A stretch of DNA of 64,000 bases, from the NCBI RefSeq assembly GCF_042743185.1, contig NZ_JBHYMS010000005.1, positions 1-64,000 of the forward strand, in the 5' to 3' direction. Under the pieces are notes generated by a model, which ran no database searches, had not been told where the DNA came from, and was given only the letters and a program-made list of their open reading frames with translations. A program made the translations under genes and the position numbers. This stretch comes from Inquilinus sp042743185. GTDB lineage: Bacteria > Pseudomonadota > Alphaproteobacteria > DSM-16000 > Inquilinaceae. Each line of letters starts with the position of its first letter. The first letter of the stretch is position 1. Shown here one piece after another: positions 16,256 through 24,783 of this stretch.

Positions 16256-17452
16256 GTGATTACGTCGCCGATCATGGTCAACACGATCTTCCGCGACTGC
16301 GGCACCTCCGTCTTCGAAGCCATGTCCCGCCTGGCGGCGGAGCTGGGCGCGATCAATCTCGGCCAGGGCTTCCCGGAGGCGCTGGAGCCGCCGGAGCTGG
16401 TCGAGGCCGCGATCGCCGCCCTGCGCTCCGGCCCGCACCAATACCCGCCGATGCTCGGCGTGCCGGCGCTGCGCCAGGCGGTGGCGGAGCATGCCAAGCG
16501 CTTCTGGGACCTCGATCTGGACTGGGAGCGGGAGGTGCTGGTCACCTCCGGCGCCACCGAGGCGATCGGCGACTGCTTCCTCGGCCTGCTCAACCCGGGC
16601 GACGAGGTGATCGTCTTCCAGCCGGCCTATGACTGCTACGGCACCATGATCCGCCGCGCCGGCGGCGTGCCGGTGCCGGTGCGGCTGCAGCCGCCGGGCT
16701 GGGACCTGCCGCGGCAGGAGCTGGCCGACGCGATCACGCCGCGCACCCGGATGATCGTGCTGAACACGCCGATGAACCCCTGCGGCAAGATCTTCGACCG
16801 CGACGAGCTGGCCTTCATCGCCGGCCTCCTGGACCGGCACGGCCTGGTCGCGATCTGCGACGAGGTGTACGAGCACCTGACCTTCGACGGCCGCCGCCAC
16901 CTGCCGCTGATGGCGCTGCCGCAGGCGCGGGGCCGCTGCCTGCGCATCGGCTCGGCCGGCAAGACCTTCTCGGTCACCGGCTGGAAGGTCGGCTACGTCA
17001 TGGGCGATGCCGACCTGCTGGCCCCGGTGGCCCGGGCCCACCAGTTCCTCACCTTCACCACCCCGCCGGCGCTGCAGGCGGCGGTGGCGCAGGGGCTGCG
17101 GCTCGGCGACGGCTACTATGACGGGCTGCGGGCGACGCTGCAGCAGCGCCGCGACCTGCTGGCCGCCGGCCTGCGCGACGCCGGCTTCGAGGTGCTGGAC
17201 TGCCCCTCGACCTATTTCCTCTGCGTCGACATCGCGGCACTCGACCCGGTCGGGGACGACATCGCCTTCTGCGACGCGCTGCTGCGGCAGTCCGGCGTCG
17301 CCGCGGTGCCGGTCAGCACCTTCTATGCCGGCCGCGACATGCGCCGCCTGATCCGCTTCTGCTTCGCCAAGCGGCAGGAGACGCTGGAGGCGGCGGTCGC
17401 CCGCCTCGCCGCCTGGCGCGAAGGCGGGGAGGGCTGGCGCCGGGCGTCGTGA
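16256..17452 (+). CDS. Class I/II PLP-dependent aminotransferase (methionine/kynurenine aminotransferase type)
   Basis: The 398-residue aminotransferase of fold type I has an N-terminal INLGQGFPEALEPPELVEAA, typical of the YbdL/kynurenine aminotransferase subgroup. The substrate-binding LNTPMNPCGKIF (N-P-x-G) and the Schiff-base Lys in RIGSAGKTFSVTGWKVGYVMG region are intact; the PLP-hydroxyl Tyr lies in CDEVYEHLTFDG. Translation starts at GTG 16256 or ATG 16274. The upstream 82-bp spacer is A+T-rich and could hold its own promoter after the HxlR gene. The amino donor is not determined. Confidence 0.88.
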   Translation: MITSPIMVNTIFRDCGTSVFEAMSRLAAELGAINLGQGFPEALEPPELVEAAIAALRSGPHQYPPMLGVPALRQAVAEHAKRFWDLDLDWEREVLVTSGATEAIGDCFLGLLNPGDEVIVFQPAYDCYGTMIRRAGGVPVPVRLQPPGWDLPRQELADAITPRTRMIVLNTPMNPCGKIFDRDELAFIAGLLDRHGLVAICDEVYEHLTFDGRRHLPLMALPQARGRCLRIGSAGKTFSVTGWKVGYVMGDADLLAPVARAHQFLTFTTPPALQAAVAQGLRLGDGYYDGLRATLQQRRDLLAAGLRDAGFEVLDCPSTYFLCVDIAALDPVGDDIAFCDALLRQSGVAAVPVSTFYAGRDMRRLIRFCFAKRQETLEAAVARLAAWREGGEGWRRAS

Positions 17453-17462
17453 CCGGGGCGCC

Positions 17463-18449
17463 TCAGATCTGGACCGACGTCATCCCGGCGGCCGGATAGC
17501 GCGTGCCGGCCGCGGCGCCGGGCGGAATGGCGGCGTCCAGGCGGGCCAGGTCGTCCGCCGTCAGCGTCACCTGCAGCGCACCGAGATTCTCCTCCAGCCG
17601 CGCGATCGACCGGGTGCCGGGGATCGCCGCCACGTCGTCGCCCTGGGCCAGCACCCAGGCGAGGGCGAGCTGCGACGGCTTGCAGCCCTTCTCCGCCGCC
17701 AGCGCCTCGAACCGGTCGACCAGCCCGCGGTTGTGGGCGAAGTTCTCGGGCTGGAAGCGCGGATGGGCGGCCCGGCGGCCGTCGATCTGGGAGAGATCCC
17801 GGATCGCGCCGGCCAGGAAGCCGCGGCCGAGCGGGGAATAGCCGACGAAGCCGATGCCGAGCGCCCGGGTGACCGCCCGCGTCGCCTCCGCCTCGGCGCG
17901 GTACAGCAGCGAGTATTCGGTCTGCACCGCCGCGATCGGATGCACGGCATGGGCCCGGCGGATGGTCTCCGCCCCGGCCTCGGACAGGCCGAGATGGCGG
18001 ACCTTGCCCTGTTCGACCAGCCGGGCCATGGCGCCGACCGTGTCCTCGATCGGCACCGCCGGGTCGACCCGGTGCTGGTAGTACAGGTCGATGACGTCGA
18101 CGCCCAGCCGCCGCAGGCTGGCCTCGCAGGCCTGGACCACGTAGTCCGGCCGGCCGTTGACGCCGTTCGGGCCACCCTCGCGCCGGATCTGGCCGAATTT
18201 GGTGACCAGGACGACGCGGTCGCGCCGGCCTTTGATGGCGCGGCCCAGCAGCTCCTCATTGTGGCCCCAGCCATACATGTCGGCGCTGTCGAGATGGTCG
18301 ACGCCGAGGTCGATGGCGCGGCGGATCAGCTCCTCCGAGGCCGCGTCGTCGGCGGCGCCGTAGACGCCCGAAAGCGGCATCAGCCCAAGCCCGATGGCGG
18401 AGACCCTGAGGCCGCCGAGCCGGCGATGCGCGATGCTGGGTGTGGTCAT
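17463..18449 (-). CDS. Aldo/keto reductase
   Basis: The 328-residue NADPH-dependent TIM-barrel oxidoreductase is of the AKR13 / YajO-IolS type. Catalytic residues are visible: Asp in GVDHLDSADMYGWGHNEELL, Tyr in the same block, Lys in VVLVTKFGQIR and His in LYYQHRVDP. The C-terminal cofactor segment AIPGTRSIARLEENLGAL binds the NADPH phosphate. ATG at 18449 was chosen at the domain start. It is divergent from the SOS-box gene at 18660 and converges closely on the aminotransferase gene. The physiological substrate is unknown. Confidence 0.9.
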   Translation of the reverse strand: MTTPSIAHRRLGGLRVSAIGLGLMPLSGVYGAADDAASEELIRRAIDLGVDHLDSADMYGWGHNEELLGRAIKGRRDRVVLVTKFGQIRREGGPNGVNGRPDYVVQACEASLRRLGVDVIDLYYQHRVDPAVPIEDTVGAMARLVEQGKVRHLGLSEAGAETIRRAHAVHPIAAVQTEYSLLYRAEAEATRAVTRALGIGFVGYSPLGRGFLAGAIRDLSQIDGRRAAHPRFQPENFAHNRGLVDRFEALAAEKGCKPSQLALAWVLAQGDDVAAIPGTRSIARLEENLGALQVTLTADDLARLDAAIPPGAAAGTRYPAAGMTSVQI

Positions 18450-18623
18450 GCGTCGGTCCTTCCGATCAGGCTGGTCTGAAGCCGCCGCCGGGGCGGCGCG
18501 ATCTGTGGGAGCGGCCGGTGGGGCAGGGGCGCGACGCACCATGCGGGCCGTTCGCCGCCAGTGTGACTCGCGGACGGCGCCGCCGCCAACCCCGCCGGAG
18601 GTTCGAGATCGGCATGCATTCTC

Positions 18624-18653
18624 TTGACTCGAATGTTCCTGTTATGTTCTAAT
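18624..18653 (+). promoter_or_regulatory. LexA-type SOS box inside a sigma-70-like promoter
   Basis: GTTC-CTGTTAT-GTTC at 18635-18649 is an exact match to the alphaproteobacterial LexA operator GTTC-N7-GTTC. It lies between TTGACT (18624-18629, -35-like) and TCTAAT (18648-18653, -10-like, 18-bp spacing). Repressor bound here would block the promoter. The expected transcription start falls on or next to the ATG at 18660, so the mRNA may be leaderless. Confidence 0.72.
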
Positions 18654-18659
18654 CCCGGG

Positions 18660-19343
18660 ATGGCCGATGCCGACACCAGGACCGAGACTGCGCCCACCGC
18701 CCCGCCGCTCCCGGACGAGGACGCGATCCTGTCCGGCCTGATCGAGCTCAGCATGGCGATGGCCCGGGCGTTCCAGGCCGAGGCCCTCGCCGCCCTGCAG
18801 GCCGGTGACCTCGACCGTGCCTGCAAGGCCGAAGCCCGTTTCAGCCGCCTCTTTCTCGGCATCCGCCGCGCCATCGCGCTGAAGGCCCGGCTGCGCCAGC
18901 AGCGGGACGAGGCCCGGCACGCCGCCGAGCAGGACCGGGACGACCAGCTGGCCCGGGCGGCCGACCGCCGCCGCCGCGTCGCCCAGGGCGTCACAGGTTC
19001 CATCGCAGCCGCGACCGCCGGCACCACGCCCCCCGATATCGAGACGCGCGAACAGTTGACCGCCGATCTCTGGGACCGGCTGGCCGGCGACCATGCCGGC
19101 CGTTTCGACAGAGCCGACAGGGCCCTGCCGATCGAGGCCCTGATCCGCAGCCTGTGCCGTGCCCTCGGCATCCCGCCCGACCGGACCGCGATCGCCGCGG
19201 CCATCGCCGGGACGGCAGAGGCGCCCGGCAGGACGAGGGCGGAGACCGCCGAAGATGCGCCCGCGGAGGGCTGGTTTCGCCCGGCGGATGCTCCCGTCGG
19301 CAGCCGACCCCCGTCGAGGCCATCCGGGCCCGACAGCGGCTGA
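18660..19343 (+). CDS. Hypothetical protein, putative SOS-regulated
   Basis: I do not recognise this 227-residue protein. Residues 15-105 are strongly helical (SMAMARAFQAEALAALQAGD, FSRLFLGIRRAIALKARLRQ, QQRDEARHAAEQDRDDQLAR) and could form a coiled coil. A second helical block covers about 130-190 (LTADLWDRLAGDHAGRFDRA, LIRSLCRALGIPPDRTAIAA). The tail is Pro/Arg-rich and disordered. There is no signal peptide or membrane segment. The ATG sits 11 bp after a GTTC-N7-GTTC LexA box with no ribosome site, suggesting a leaderless, damage-inducible transcript. Its Ala/Arg-rich composition matches the region, so it does not look newly acquired. Confidence 0.6.
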   Translation: MADADTRTETAPTAPPLPDEDAILSGLIELSMAMARAFQAEALAALQAGDLDRACKAEARFSRLFLGIRRAIALKARLRQQRDEARHAAEQDRDDQLARAADRRRRVAQGVTGSIAAATAGTTPPDIETREQLTADLWDRLAGDHAGRFDRADRALPIEALIRSLCRALGIPPDRTAIAAAIAGTAEAPGRTRAETAEDAPAEGWFRPADAPVGSRPPSRPSGPDSG

Positions 19344-19362
19344 GCAGGGTCGGCTCGAACGC

Positions 19363-19443
19363 GTAGGTTGGGTTCGCATGGCGAACCCAACATCCCGCCG
19401 CGGAGCCGCTGTTGGGTTCGCCTGCCGCGAACCCAACCTACGA
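19363..19443. repeat. Intergenic palindromic repeat, family 1, copy C
   Basis: GTAGGTTGGGTTCGC-atg-GCGAACCCAACA forms hairpin one and TTGGGTTCGC-ctgcc-GCGAACCCAACC hairpin two. The 18-nt spacer differs from copies A and B. The unit ends in AACCTACGA. It lies between convergent genes. Confidence 0.85.
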
Positions 19444-19461
19444 ATGCATTGGCCTGCCCGG

Positions 19462-19506
19462 CTTTCCACTCTCCCCCTCCGGCGAGGGGAGGGGGAGAGT
19501 GGAAAG
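19462..19506. terminator. Perfect 19-bp hairpin between convergent genes
   Basis: CTTTCCACTCTCCCCCTCC at 19462-19480 is exactly complementary to 19488-19506, with a 7-nt loop GGCGAGG. It lies between the rightward SOS-box gene and the leftward dehydrogenase gene. There is no U-tract, so termination is assumed from position only. Similar gaggggaggg hairpins may be another dispersed repeat. Confidence 0.45.
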
Positions 19507-19589
19507 CGCGCGTCAGCTCAAGTGATCGAAATCCGAAACGGCCCCGCTCGCGCGAGAGGCAACACGCCTCCGCCTCAGGGCAGCCCGTC

Positions 19590-20576
19590 TCAGCCCTTCG
19601 GCGCGCCCGCCACCAGGTTGAACGGCCGGCCCTGCTGGAAGGCATCGATCAGGTCGATCAGCTGGTCGGCCAGGGCCTGCATGGCGCCGCGCGCGGCCCA
19701 GGCGACATGCGGGGTCAGGATGAAGTTCGGCAGGTCCAGCAGCTTCATCAGCGGCGCGTCGGCCGGCGGCGGCTCCGGCATCGCCACGTCGAAGCCGGCG
19801 CCGCCGATGCGGCCGGCCCGCAGCGCCTCGGTCAGCGCCGCCTCGTCGACCAGCCCGCCCCGCGCCGTGTTGATCAGCAGCGCCTCCGGCTTCATCCGGG
19901 CGAACTCCGCGGCGCCGATCAGGCCGCGCGTCTCGGGCCGCAGCGGGCAGTGCAGCGAGATCACGTCGCTGGTCGCGATCACCTCGTCGAACGCGAGGCG
20001 GCCATCGGCCGGGGCGGCATCGCCCTTGCGGCCGGCGAAGACCACGTCCATGCCGAAGGCCCGGCCGATCTTGGCGACGGCGCTGCCCAGCGACCCGCCG
20101 CCGATCAGCCCCAGCCGGGCGCCGTGCAGGTCCAGGATCGGATGGTCGAAGAAGCAGAACTGCTTCGCCTCCTGCCAGCGCCCCGCCTCGACCGAGCGGC
20201 GATAGGGCAGCAGCGACCGGCGCAGCGCCAGGATCAGGGTGAAGACATGTTCCGGCACCGTGTGCACGGCGTAGCCGCGGATGTTGCAGACGGCGACGCC
20301 GTGCCGGTCGCACCAGGCGGTGTCGACGCAATCCGTGCCGGTGGCGGCGACCGCGATCAGGCGGAGATCCGGCAGCTGCGCCAGCACCGGCTCGCGCAGC
20401 TGGACCTTGTTGATCACGGCGACGCTCGCACCGCGCAGCCGCTCCGGCACCTGCTCCGGCGCGGTCCTCTGGTGCTCCTCCCAGCGATGCGGGAAGGCGG
20501 GCGGGCGCAGGCGGATCGCCGGCGCCAGGGTCTCGCGGTCGAGGAAGACGATCTTCGGTGTGGGCGGCAGTGGCAT
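19590..20576 (-). CDS. D-2-hydroxyacid dehydrogenase (glycerate/glyoxylate reductase type)
   Basis: The 328-residue NAD(P)H-dependent dehydrogenase interconverts 2-hydroxy and 2-oxo acids. The Rossmann glycine motif LGLIGGGSLGSAVAKIGRAF is near residue 150. Catalytic residues are Arg in NTARGGLVDEAAL, Glu in FDVAMPEPPPAD and His in LTPHVAWAARGA. The late ALADQLIDLI helix is typical of the GyaR/HprA branch. The start at 20576 follows the domain boundary. It is divergent from the dimethylglycine/sarcosine dehydrogenase-like gene, a pairing consistent with C1/glycine-glycerate metabolism. Confidence 0.9.
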   Translation of the reverse strand: MPLPPTPKIVFLDRETLAPAIRLRPPAFPHRWEEHQRTAPEQVPERLRGASVAVINKVQLREPVLAQLPDLRLIAVAATGTDCVDTAWCDRHGVAVCNIRGYAVHTVPEHVFTLILALRRSLLPYRRSVEAGRWQEAKQFCFFDHPILDLHGARLGLIGGGSLGSAVAKIGRAFGMDVVFAGRKGDAAPADGRLAFDEVIATSDVISLHCPLRPETRGLIGAAEFARMKPEALLINTARGGLVDEAALTEALRAGRIGGAGFDVAMPEPPPADAPLMKLLDLPNFILTPHVAWAARGAMQALADQLIDLIDAFQQGRPFNLVAGAPKG

Positions 20577-20774
20577 AATCGGCCTCGCAGGAATCTCGAC
20601 GCCAGCATGCCGATCCCGGCGCGGGCGGCCAGTCCGATTGCGACATGAGCGGTGCCCGACGGGCGTTTGGCGGGCCTGCGACATCACAGGTCGCGGCTGG
20701 GTTAGCCCGGAACCGGCCCCGCCCGGACACTCGTCTCAGGATGGCCGTATGGGCCCGCAGGGAGCGGTTCGAAG

Positions 20775-23285
20775 ATGAAGTCGACAGCGCGCGTGGTGGT
20801 GATCGGCGGCGGCGTGGTGGGCGTGGGCACGCTCTATCACCTGGCCAAGAAGGGCTGGACGGATGTCGTCCTGATCGAGCGCAAGGAGCTGACCTCCGGC
20901 TCGACCTGGCATGCCGCCGGCCTCTTGCCGCTGTTCAACATGAGCTACTCGGTCGGGCAGATCCACAAACACTCGGTCAAGCTCTACAACGCGCTCGAGG
21001 CCGAGACCGGCCAGCATGTCGGCTTCCGCCAGGTCTCCAACATCCGCCTGGCGCGGACCAAGGACCGCTGGGACGAGTTCATGTACTACAAGGGCGTGGC
21101 CGACACGATCGGGATCAAGGTCAACGTCCTGACCCCGGCCCAGGTCAAGGAGGTCTGGCCGCTGTGCGAGACCGACGGCATCATCGGCGCGATCCAGCAT
21201 CCGGATGACGGCTACATCCAGCCGGCCGACCTGACCCAGGCCTTCGCCAAAGGCGCCCGCGCCATGGGGGCGGAGATCCATCGCTTCACCACCGTCCTCG
21301 GGATCGAGCAGACCCCGTCCGGCGAATGGCTGGTGAAGACCGACAAGGGCGACATCACCTGCGAGCACGTGGTCTCGGCCTCGGGCAACTTCGCCCGCCG
21401 GACCGGCGCCATGGTCGGGCTCGACATCCCGGTGATCCCGGTCGAGCACCAGTACATCGTCACCGAGCCGCACCCGCTGGTGCAGGAGCGGCAGCGCCAG
21501 GGCCTGCCGGAGATGGGCGTGCTGCGCGAGGCCGACAGCTCCTGGTATCTGCGCGAGGAGGCCGGCGGCTTCATCCTCGGCCCGTATGAGCCGGGCGCGC
21601 CCGTCTGCTATGTCGACGGCCCGGACGAGCAGTCGGAATACGAGCTGTTCCAGGAGGATCTGGAGCGGATCGCGCCGCATATCGAGACCGCGATCGCCCG
21701 CGTGCCAGCCTTCGGCGAGGTCGGGGTCAAGAAGGTCTACAACGGCGCCATCGCCTACACCCCGGACGGCAGCCCGATCATCGGCCCGGCCTGGGGTTTG
21801 AAGAACTTCTGGCTGAACGAGGGCCACAGCTTCGGCGTCACCGCCGCCGGCGGCGCCGGCTGGCAGCTGGCCGAATGGATCGTCGAGGGCGAGCCGTCGA
21901 TCGACATGATGGGCGTCGACCCGCGCCGCTTCGGCCCCTACGCCTCGCGCGGCTATCTCAAGGCCAAGAACGAGGAGGCCTACCGCAACGTCTTCACCGT
22001 CCACTACCCGGACGAGGAGCGGGCGGAGGCCCGGCCGCTGAAGCGCGCGCCCTGCTACGACCGGATGAAGGCGCTCGGCGCCGTGTTCGGCACGGTCTAT
22101 GGCTGGGAGCGGCCGAACTGGTTCGCGCCCGAGGGCTACGGCCTGAGCGAGGCGGAGCTGAACAAGCCCGACACGCTGGTCAACGAGAACCACCCGCCGG
22201 TGGTGCCGGGCGAGCCGATCCGCGAGAAGTGGAGCTTCCGCCGCTCCAACTATTTCGAGTTCGTCGGCCGCGAGGCCCGGCACGTGCACGAGACCGTCGG
22301 CCTGCTCGACATGTCGGCCTTCGCCAAATACACGGTCGGCGGGCCGGGCGCGGCCGCCTGGCTGGACGGCATCGTCGCCAACCGGGTGCCGAAGAAGCCG
22401 GGCCGCATGACCCTGGCCCACCTGCTGTCGAAGAACGGCGGCGTGCGGTCGGAGTTCACGATCTACTGCGAGGCGCCGAACCGGTACTATCTGGTCGGCG
22501 CCGGCGCCTTCGAGCGGCATGACTGGGACACGCTGCAGAAGCTGCGGCCGCGCGACGGCTCGGTCGAGCTGCAGAAGATCACCACCCAGACCGGCGTCTT
22601 CGTGCTGGCCGGCCCGCGCTCCCGCGACCTGCTGCAGAAGGTCACCGACACCGACCTGTCCAACGCCGCCTTCCCCTGGCTGTCGGGCAAGCCGATCAAT
22701 GTCGGCATCGCCCAGGCCCAGGCGCTGCGCGTCAACTTCGTCGGCGAGCTGGGGTGGGAGCTGCATCACCCGATCGAGATGCAGAACACCATCTTCGACC
22801 TGCTGATGGACGCCGGCCGCGAGTTCGACCTCAAGCCCTTCGGTATCCGGACGATGGACTCGCTGCGGCTGGAGAAATCCTACCGTCTGATCCCGCGCGA
22901 GCTGTCGATCGAGTATTCGGCGCTGGAATCGGGGCTCGATCGGTTCGTCCATCCGAACAAGGGCGACTTCATCGGCCGCGACGCGCTGGTGGCCTGGCGC
23001 GAGCGCGGCTTCAAGAACCGCTTCGTCACCCTGGAGGTACTGGATGTCGGCGATGCCGACGCCCGCGGCAACGAGCCGATCACCAAGGGCGGCGACCTGG
23101 TCGGCCGCTGCACCTCGGGCGGCTATGGCTGGCGCCTCGGCAAGTCGCTGGCGCTGGCCATGGTCCGGCCGGATCTCGGCGAGATCGGCACCGAGCTGGA
23201 CGTCAGCATCCTCGGCAAGCCGCACCGCGCCGTGGTGATCGAGGAATCGCCTTTCGATCCGAACAACGAAAGGCTGCGGGCCTGA
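20775..23285 (+). CDS. FAD-dependent dimethylglycine/sarcosine dehydrogenase-like protein (DAO + GcvT)
   Basis: The 836-residue protein has an N-terminal D-amino-acid-oxidase-type FAD domain (residues 1-390) and a C-terminal aminomethyltransferase (GcvT) folate domain (about 430-830). VVIGGGVVGVGT at residues 8-19 binds FAD. His46 in GSTWHAAG is at the position of covalent flavin attachment in mitochondrial dimethylglycine dehydrogenase. Enzymes of this build demethylate methylated glycines and pass the one-carbon unit to tetrahydrofolate. No sarcosine oxidase subunits or glycine-cleavage genes are adjacent. The exact substrate (dimethylglycine, sarcosine or a related amine) cannot be fixed. 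Confidence 0.9.
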   Translation: MKSTARVVVIGGGVVGVGTLYHLAKKGWTDVVLIERKELTSGSTWHAAGLLPLFNMSYSVGQIHKHSVKLYNALEAETGQHVGFRQVSNIRLARTKDRWDEFMYYKGVADTIGIKVNVLTPAQVKEVWPLCETDGIIGAIQHPDDGYIQPADLTQAFAKGARAMGAEIHRFTTVLGIEQTPSGEWLVKTDKGDITCEHVVSASGNFARRTGAMVGLDIPVIPVEHQYIVTEPHPLVQERQRQGLPEMGVLREADSSWYLREEAGGFILGPYEPGAPVCYVDGPDEQSEYELFQEDLERIAPHIETAIARVPAFGEVGVKKVYNGAIAYTPDGSPIIGPAWGLKNFWLNEGHSFGVTAAGGAGWQLAEWIVEGEPSIDMMGVDPRRFGPYASRGYLKAKNEEAYRNVFTVHYPDEERAEARPLKRAPCYDRMKALGAVFGTVYGWERPNWFAPEGYGLSEAELNKPDTLVNENHPPVVPGEPIREKWSFRRSNYFEFVGREARHVHETVGLLDMSAFAKYTVGGPGAAAWLDGIVANRVPKKPGRMTLAHLLSKNGGVRSEFTIYCEAPNRYYLVGAGAFERHDWDTLQKLRPRDGSVELQKITTQTGVFVLAGPRSRDLLQKVTDTDLSNAAFPWLSGKPINVGIAQAQALRVNFVGELGWELHHPIEMQNTIFDLLMDAGREFDLKPFGIRTMDSLRLEKSYRLIPRELSIEYSALESGLDRFVHPNKGDFIGRDALVAWRERGFKNRFVTLEVLDVGDADARGNEPITKGGDLVGRCTSGGYGWRLGKSLALAMVRPDLGEIGTELDVSILGKPHRAVVIEESPFDPNNERLRA

Positions 23286-23311
23286 CGACCCGCTGATCGC
23301 TTCCCCCCTCT

Positions 23312-23353
23312 CCCGGCTTTGCGGCCGCATGGAAGATGCGCCGCAGAGCCGGG
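23312..23353 (+). terminator. Long GC-rich hairpin after the dehydrogenase gene
   Basis: CCCGGCTTTGCGGCCGCAT (23312-23330) pairs with ATGCGCCGCAGAGCCGGG (23336-23353) with one bulge and one mismatch, around a 5-nt loop. It lies 27 bp after the stop codon at 23285. There is no U-tract, so it is at best a Rho-assisted end or an RNA-stabilising structure. Confidence 0.5.
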
Positions 23354-23481
23354 GTTCATGACAAAGCTGTTTCACCCAAACCCGGAAGAGCCGCGTGGAA
23401 CACCCGGCGCCGGCATCATCCCGTTGCGCCGCAGTGACGGTCTCGACGAATCGCCGTCGCTTGTATCAAAACTTTCAATGT

Positions 23482-23501
23482 CATCCTCCAATTGGGGGAT
23501 G
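23482..23501. promoter_or_regulatory. 20-bp palindrome upstream of PAS-protein gene
   Basis: CATCCTCCAATTGGGGGATG is a palindrome with a single mismatched pair. It lies in an A+T-rich stretch (23460-23520) about 60 bp before the start of the PAS gene, where a promoter would be. It is probably an operator; the regulator is not identifiable. Confidence 0.5.
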
Positions 23502-23561
23502 CATAGTTGAGGATGTGAGCGCAAAGTTTTCTCGCGTGTGCGGCGAGCTTCCTGTGGGGGG

Positions 23562-24164
23562 ATGGTTAGCGTGGCGTTCGACGAGGCGATTGCGGACCGG
23601 CAGCTTCGGACGGTCTACCGGATATGGGCGCAGCTCGCGGCGAAGGGGCGTCTTCCGGCGTGCGACGACATGATTTTCGCCAGCCTGAGCCGGCTGCCTC
23701 CGCCGATCCTGCTGTGGGCCTGGATGCCGTGCGAGGGAACGTTCCGCTTCGCTCTGGACGCCCAGGGCGCGGGGCTGCCTTCGGACCGCAGCCTGCCCGG
23801 GCGGCCGCTGGAGGAGCTGTGCGCTGGCGAACGGCATGATGCGATGCGCCGGGCGCTGATGTCGGTCCAGCTCTCGGAACGGCCGCTCTACGCCGAATTC
23901 GCGCTGTCCGACGGGCTCGACAGCGTCCGCAAGCGGACCCTGCTGCTGCCGCTCTCCGACGCCACCGACGACCTCGCCTATGTGCTGATGCTGGTCGCCA
24001 CCGTCTGGCCGGCCGACGCCGCCGTGCAGCAGCGGATCGACGGCTGCCCCGATGTCCGCGTGCACGTCCTCAGCCAGATCTCGGACGAGACGCCGGCGCA
24101 TTGGGGGGATCCGCAGCCCGAGATCGATCCGGCCGAGCTTCAGTCGATCCTGACCATCATCTGA
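23562..24164 (+). CDS. PAS-fold protein (PAS_5-like), no output domain
   Basis: The 200-residue soluble protein resembles the stand-alone PAS_5 group of alphaproteobacteria. LQLRTVYRIWAQLAAKGRLP-type opening (here starting RQLRTVYRIW) and PPPILLWAWMPCEGTFRFAL are the recognised parts, followed by GRPLEELCAGE and a beta-rich LTLLLPLSD core. There is no kinase, GGDEF or HTH domain, so any signal must pass by protein contact. An in-frame start at 23538 would add eight residues. A relative lies at 55677-56069. Function is unknown. Confidence 0.68.
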   Translation: MVSVAFDEAIADRQLRTVYRIWAQLAAKGRLPACDDMIFASLSRLPPPILLWAWMPCEGTFRFALDAQGAGLPSDRSLPGRPLEELCAGERHDAMRRALMSVQLSERPLYAEFALSDGLDSVRKRTLLLPLSDATDDLAYVLMLVATVWPADAAVQQRIDGCPDVRVHVLSQISDETPAHWGDPQPEIDPAELQSILTII

Positions 24165-24198
24165 CGGCTGCGGCGCGGCGCCAGCACGCGGGGGCCGC

Positions 24199-24354
24199 TC
24201 AGCGCCACCCCAGTGATCGTTCGGTGGACGGCACTGCGCGGCGGGAACCGAGCCGGTCCGGCTCCTCCCGCTCGCGGCTGCACCACCAGGCGCCGATGGC
24301 AAGGCCGACGGAGGGGCCGATCACGGCCCAGACGACCAGGAATGCTGTCACCAT
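24199..24354 (-). CDS. Small single-span membrane protein, hypothetical
   Basis: This is a 51-residue open frame starting MVTAFLVVWAVIGPSVGLAI, followed by GAWWCSREREEPD and an arginine-rich tail. One clear transmembrane helix covers residues 3-24, with a positive C-terminus expected in the cytosol. GAGAG lies about nine bases upstream of the ATG. It converges on the PAS gene 34 bp away. It is too short for certainty, but the helix and ribosome site argue for a real product. Confidence 0.45.
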   Translation of the reverse strand: MVTAFLVVWAVIGPSVGLAIGAWWCSREREEPDRLGSRRAVPSTERSLGWR

Positions 24355-24783
24355 GACATCTCTCTTACGCCACCGTGGTTCGGTGAGCATCGGGATCGGC
24401 CTCTGACTGAATCGGCCGACAATCCGATATATGGGGTCGATCGGCTCAAAGAAGAACCGTTTCGGTTCCCAGTCGCCGGCCTGCCCGATGCTAGGGGCGC
24501 ACCCGGAGGCTGGTGGCCGGATTCTGGCGAGAAGCGGATGTGCTCTGCCGGGCATCGACTGGAACCATGCTTTGGTTTTGCGCCATGGGTCCGGGACCGG
24601 CAACATACTTTTCGTTAAGGTTCGGGAAAGAATCCGAAAGCCTGTCGGGCGATCCGCCAGCCATCATTATTAAATCGAATTAATGGCGTCGAAACAGGGG
24701 GTTAAACGCCGGCATCCCATCTTGTGCATCACACGCCGACCGATCGCGGCCTGGCGCTTTGGACAGTGGTGGAGATGATGCAG
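24355..24783. other. 429-bp intergenic region before degP-like gene
   Basis: I see no convincing gene here; an 80-codon rightward frame at 24431-24673 lacks a ribosome site and recognisable domains. A small hairpin GAACCG-TTT-CGGTTC lies at 24454-24468. The last 170 bp become A+T-rich (cattattaaatcgaattaat at 24663-24682), so the promoter of the following protease gene is probably there. I could not pick reliable -35/-10 boxes. Confidence 0.5.

Noticed and set aside
20577..20774. Glycine riboswitch before the dimethylglycine/sarcosine dehydrogenase-like gene
   Set aside because: The spacer shows none of the conserved glycine-aptamer blocks; only ordinary GC-rich inverted repeats are seen.
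24431..24673. 80-codon rightward frame upstream of degP
   Set aside because: It has no ribosome site, no recognisable domain and an odd composition, and it overlaps the expected promoter region.
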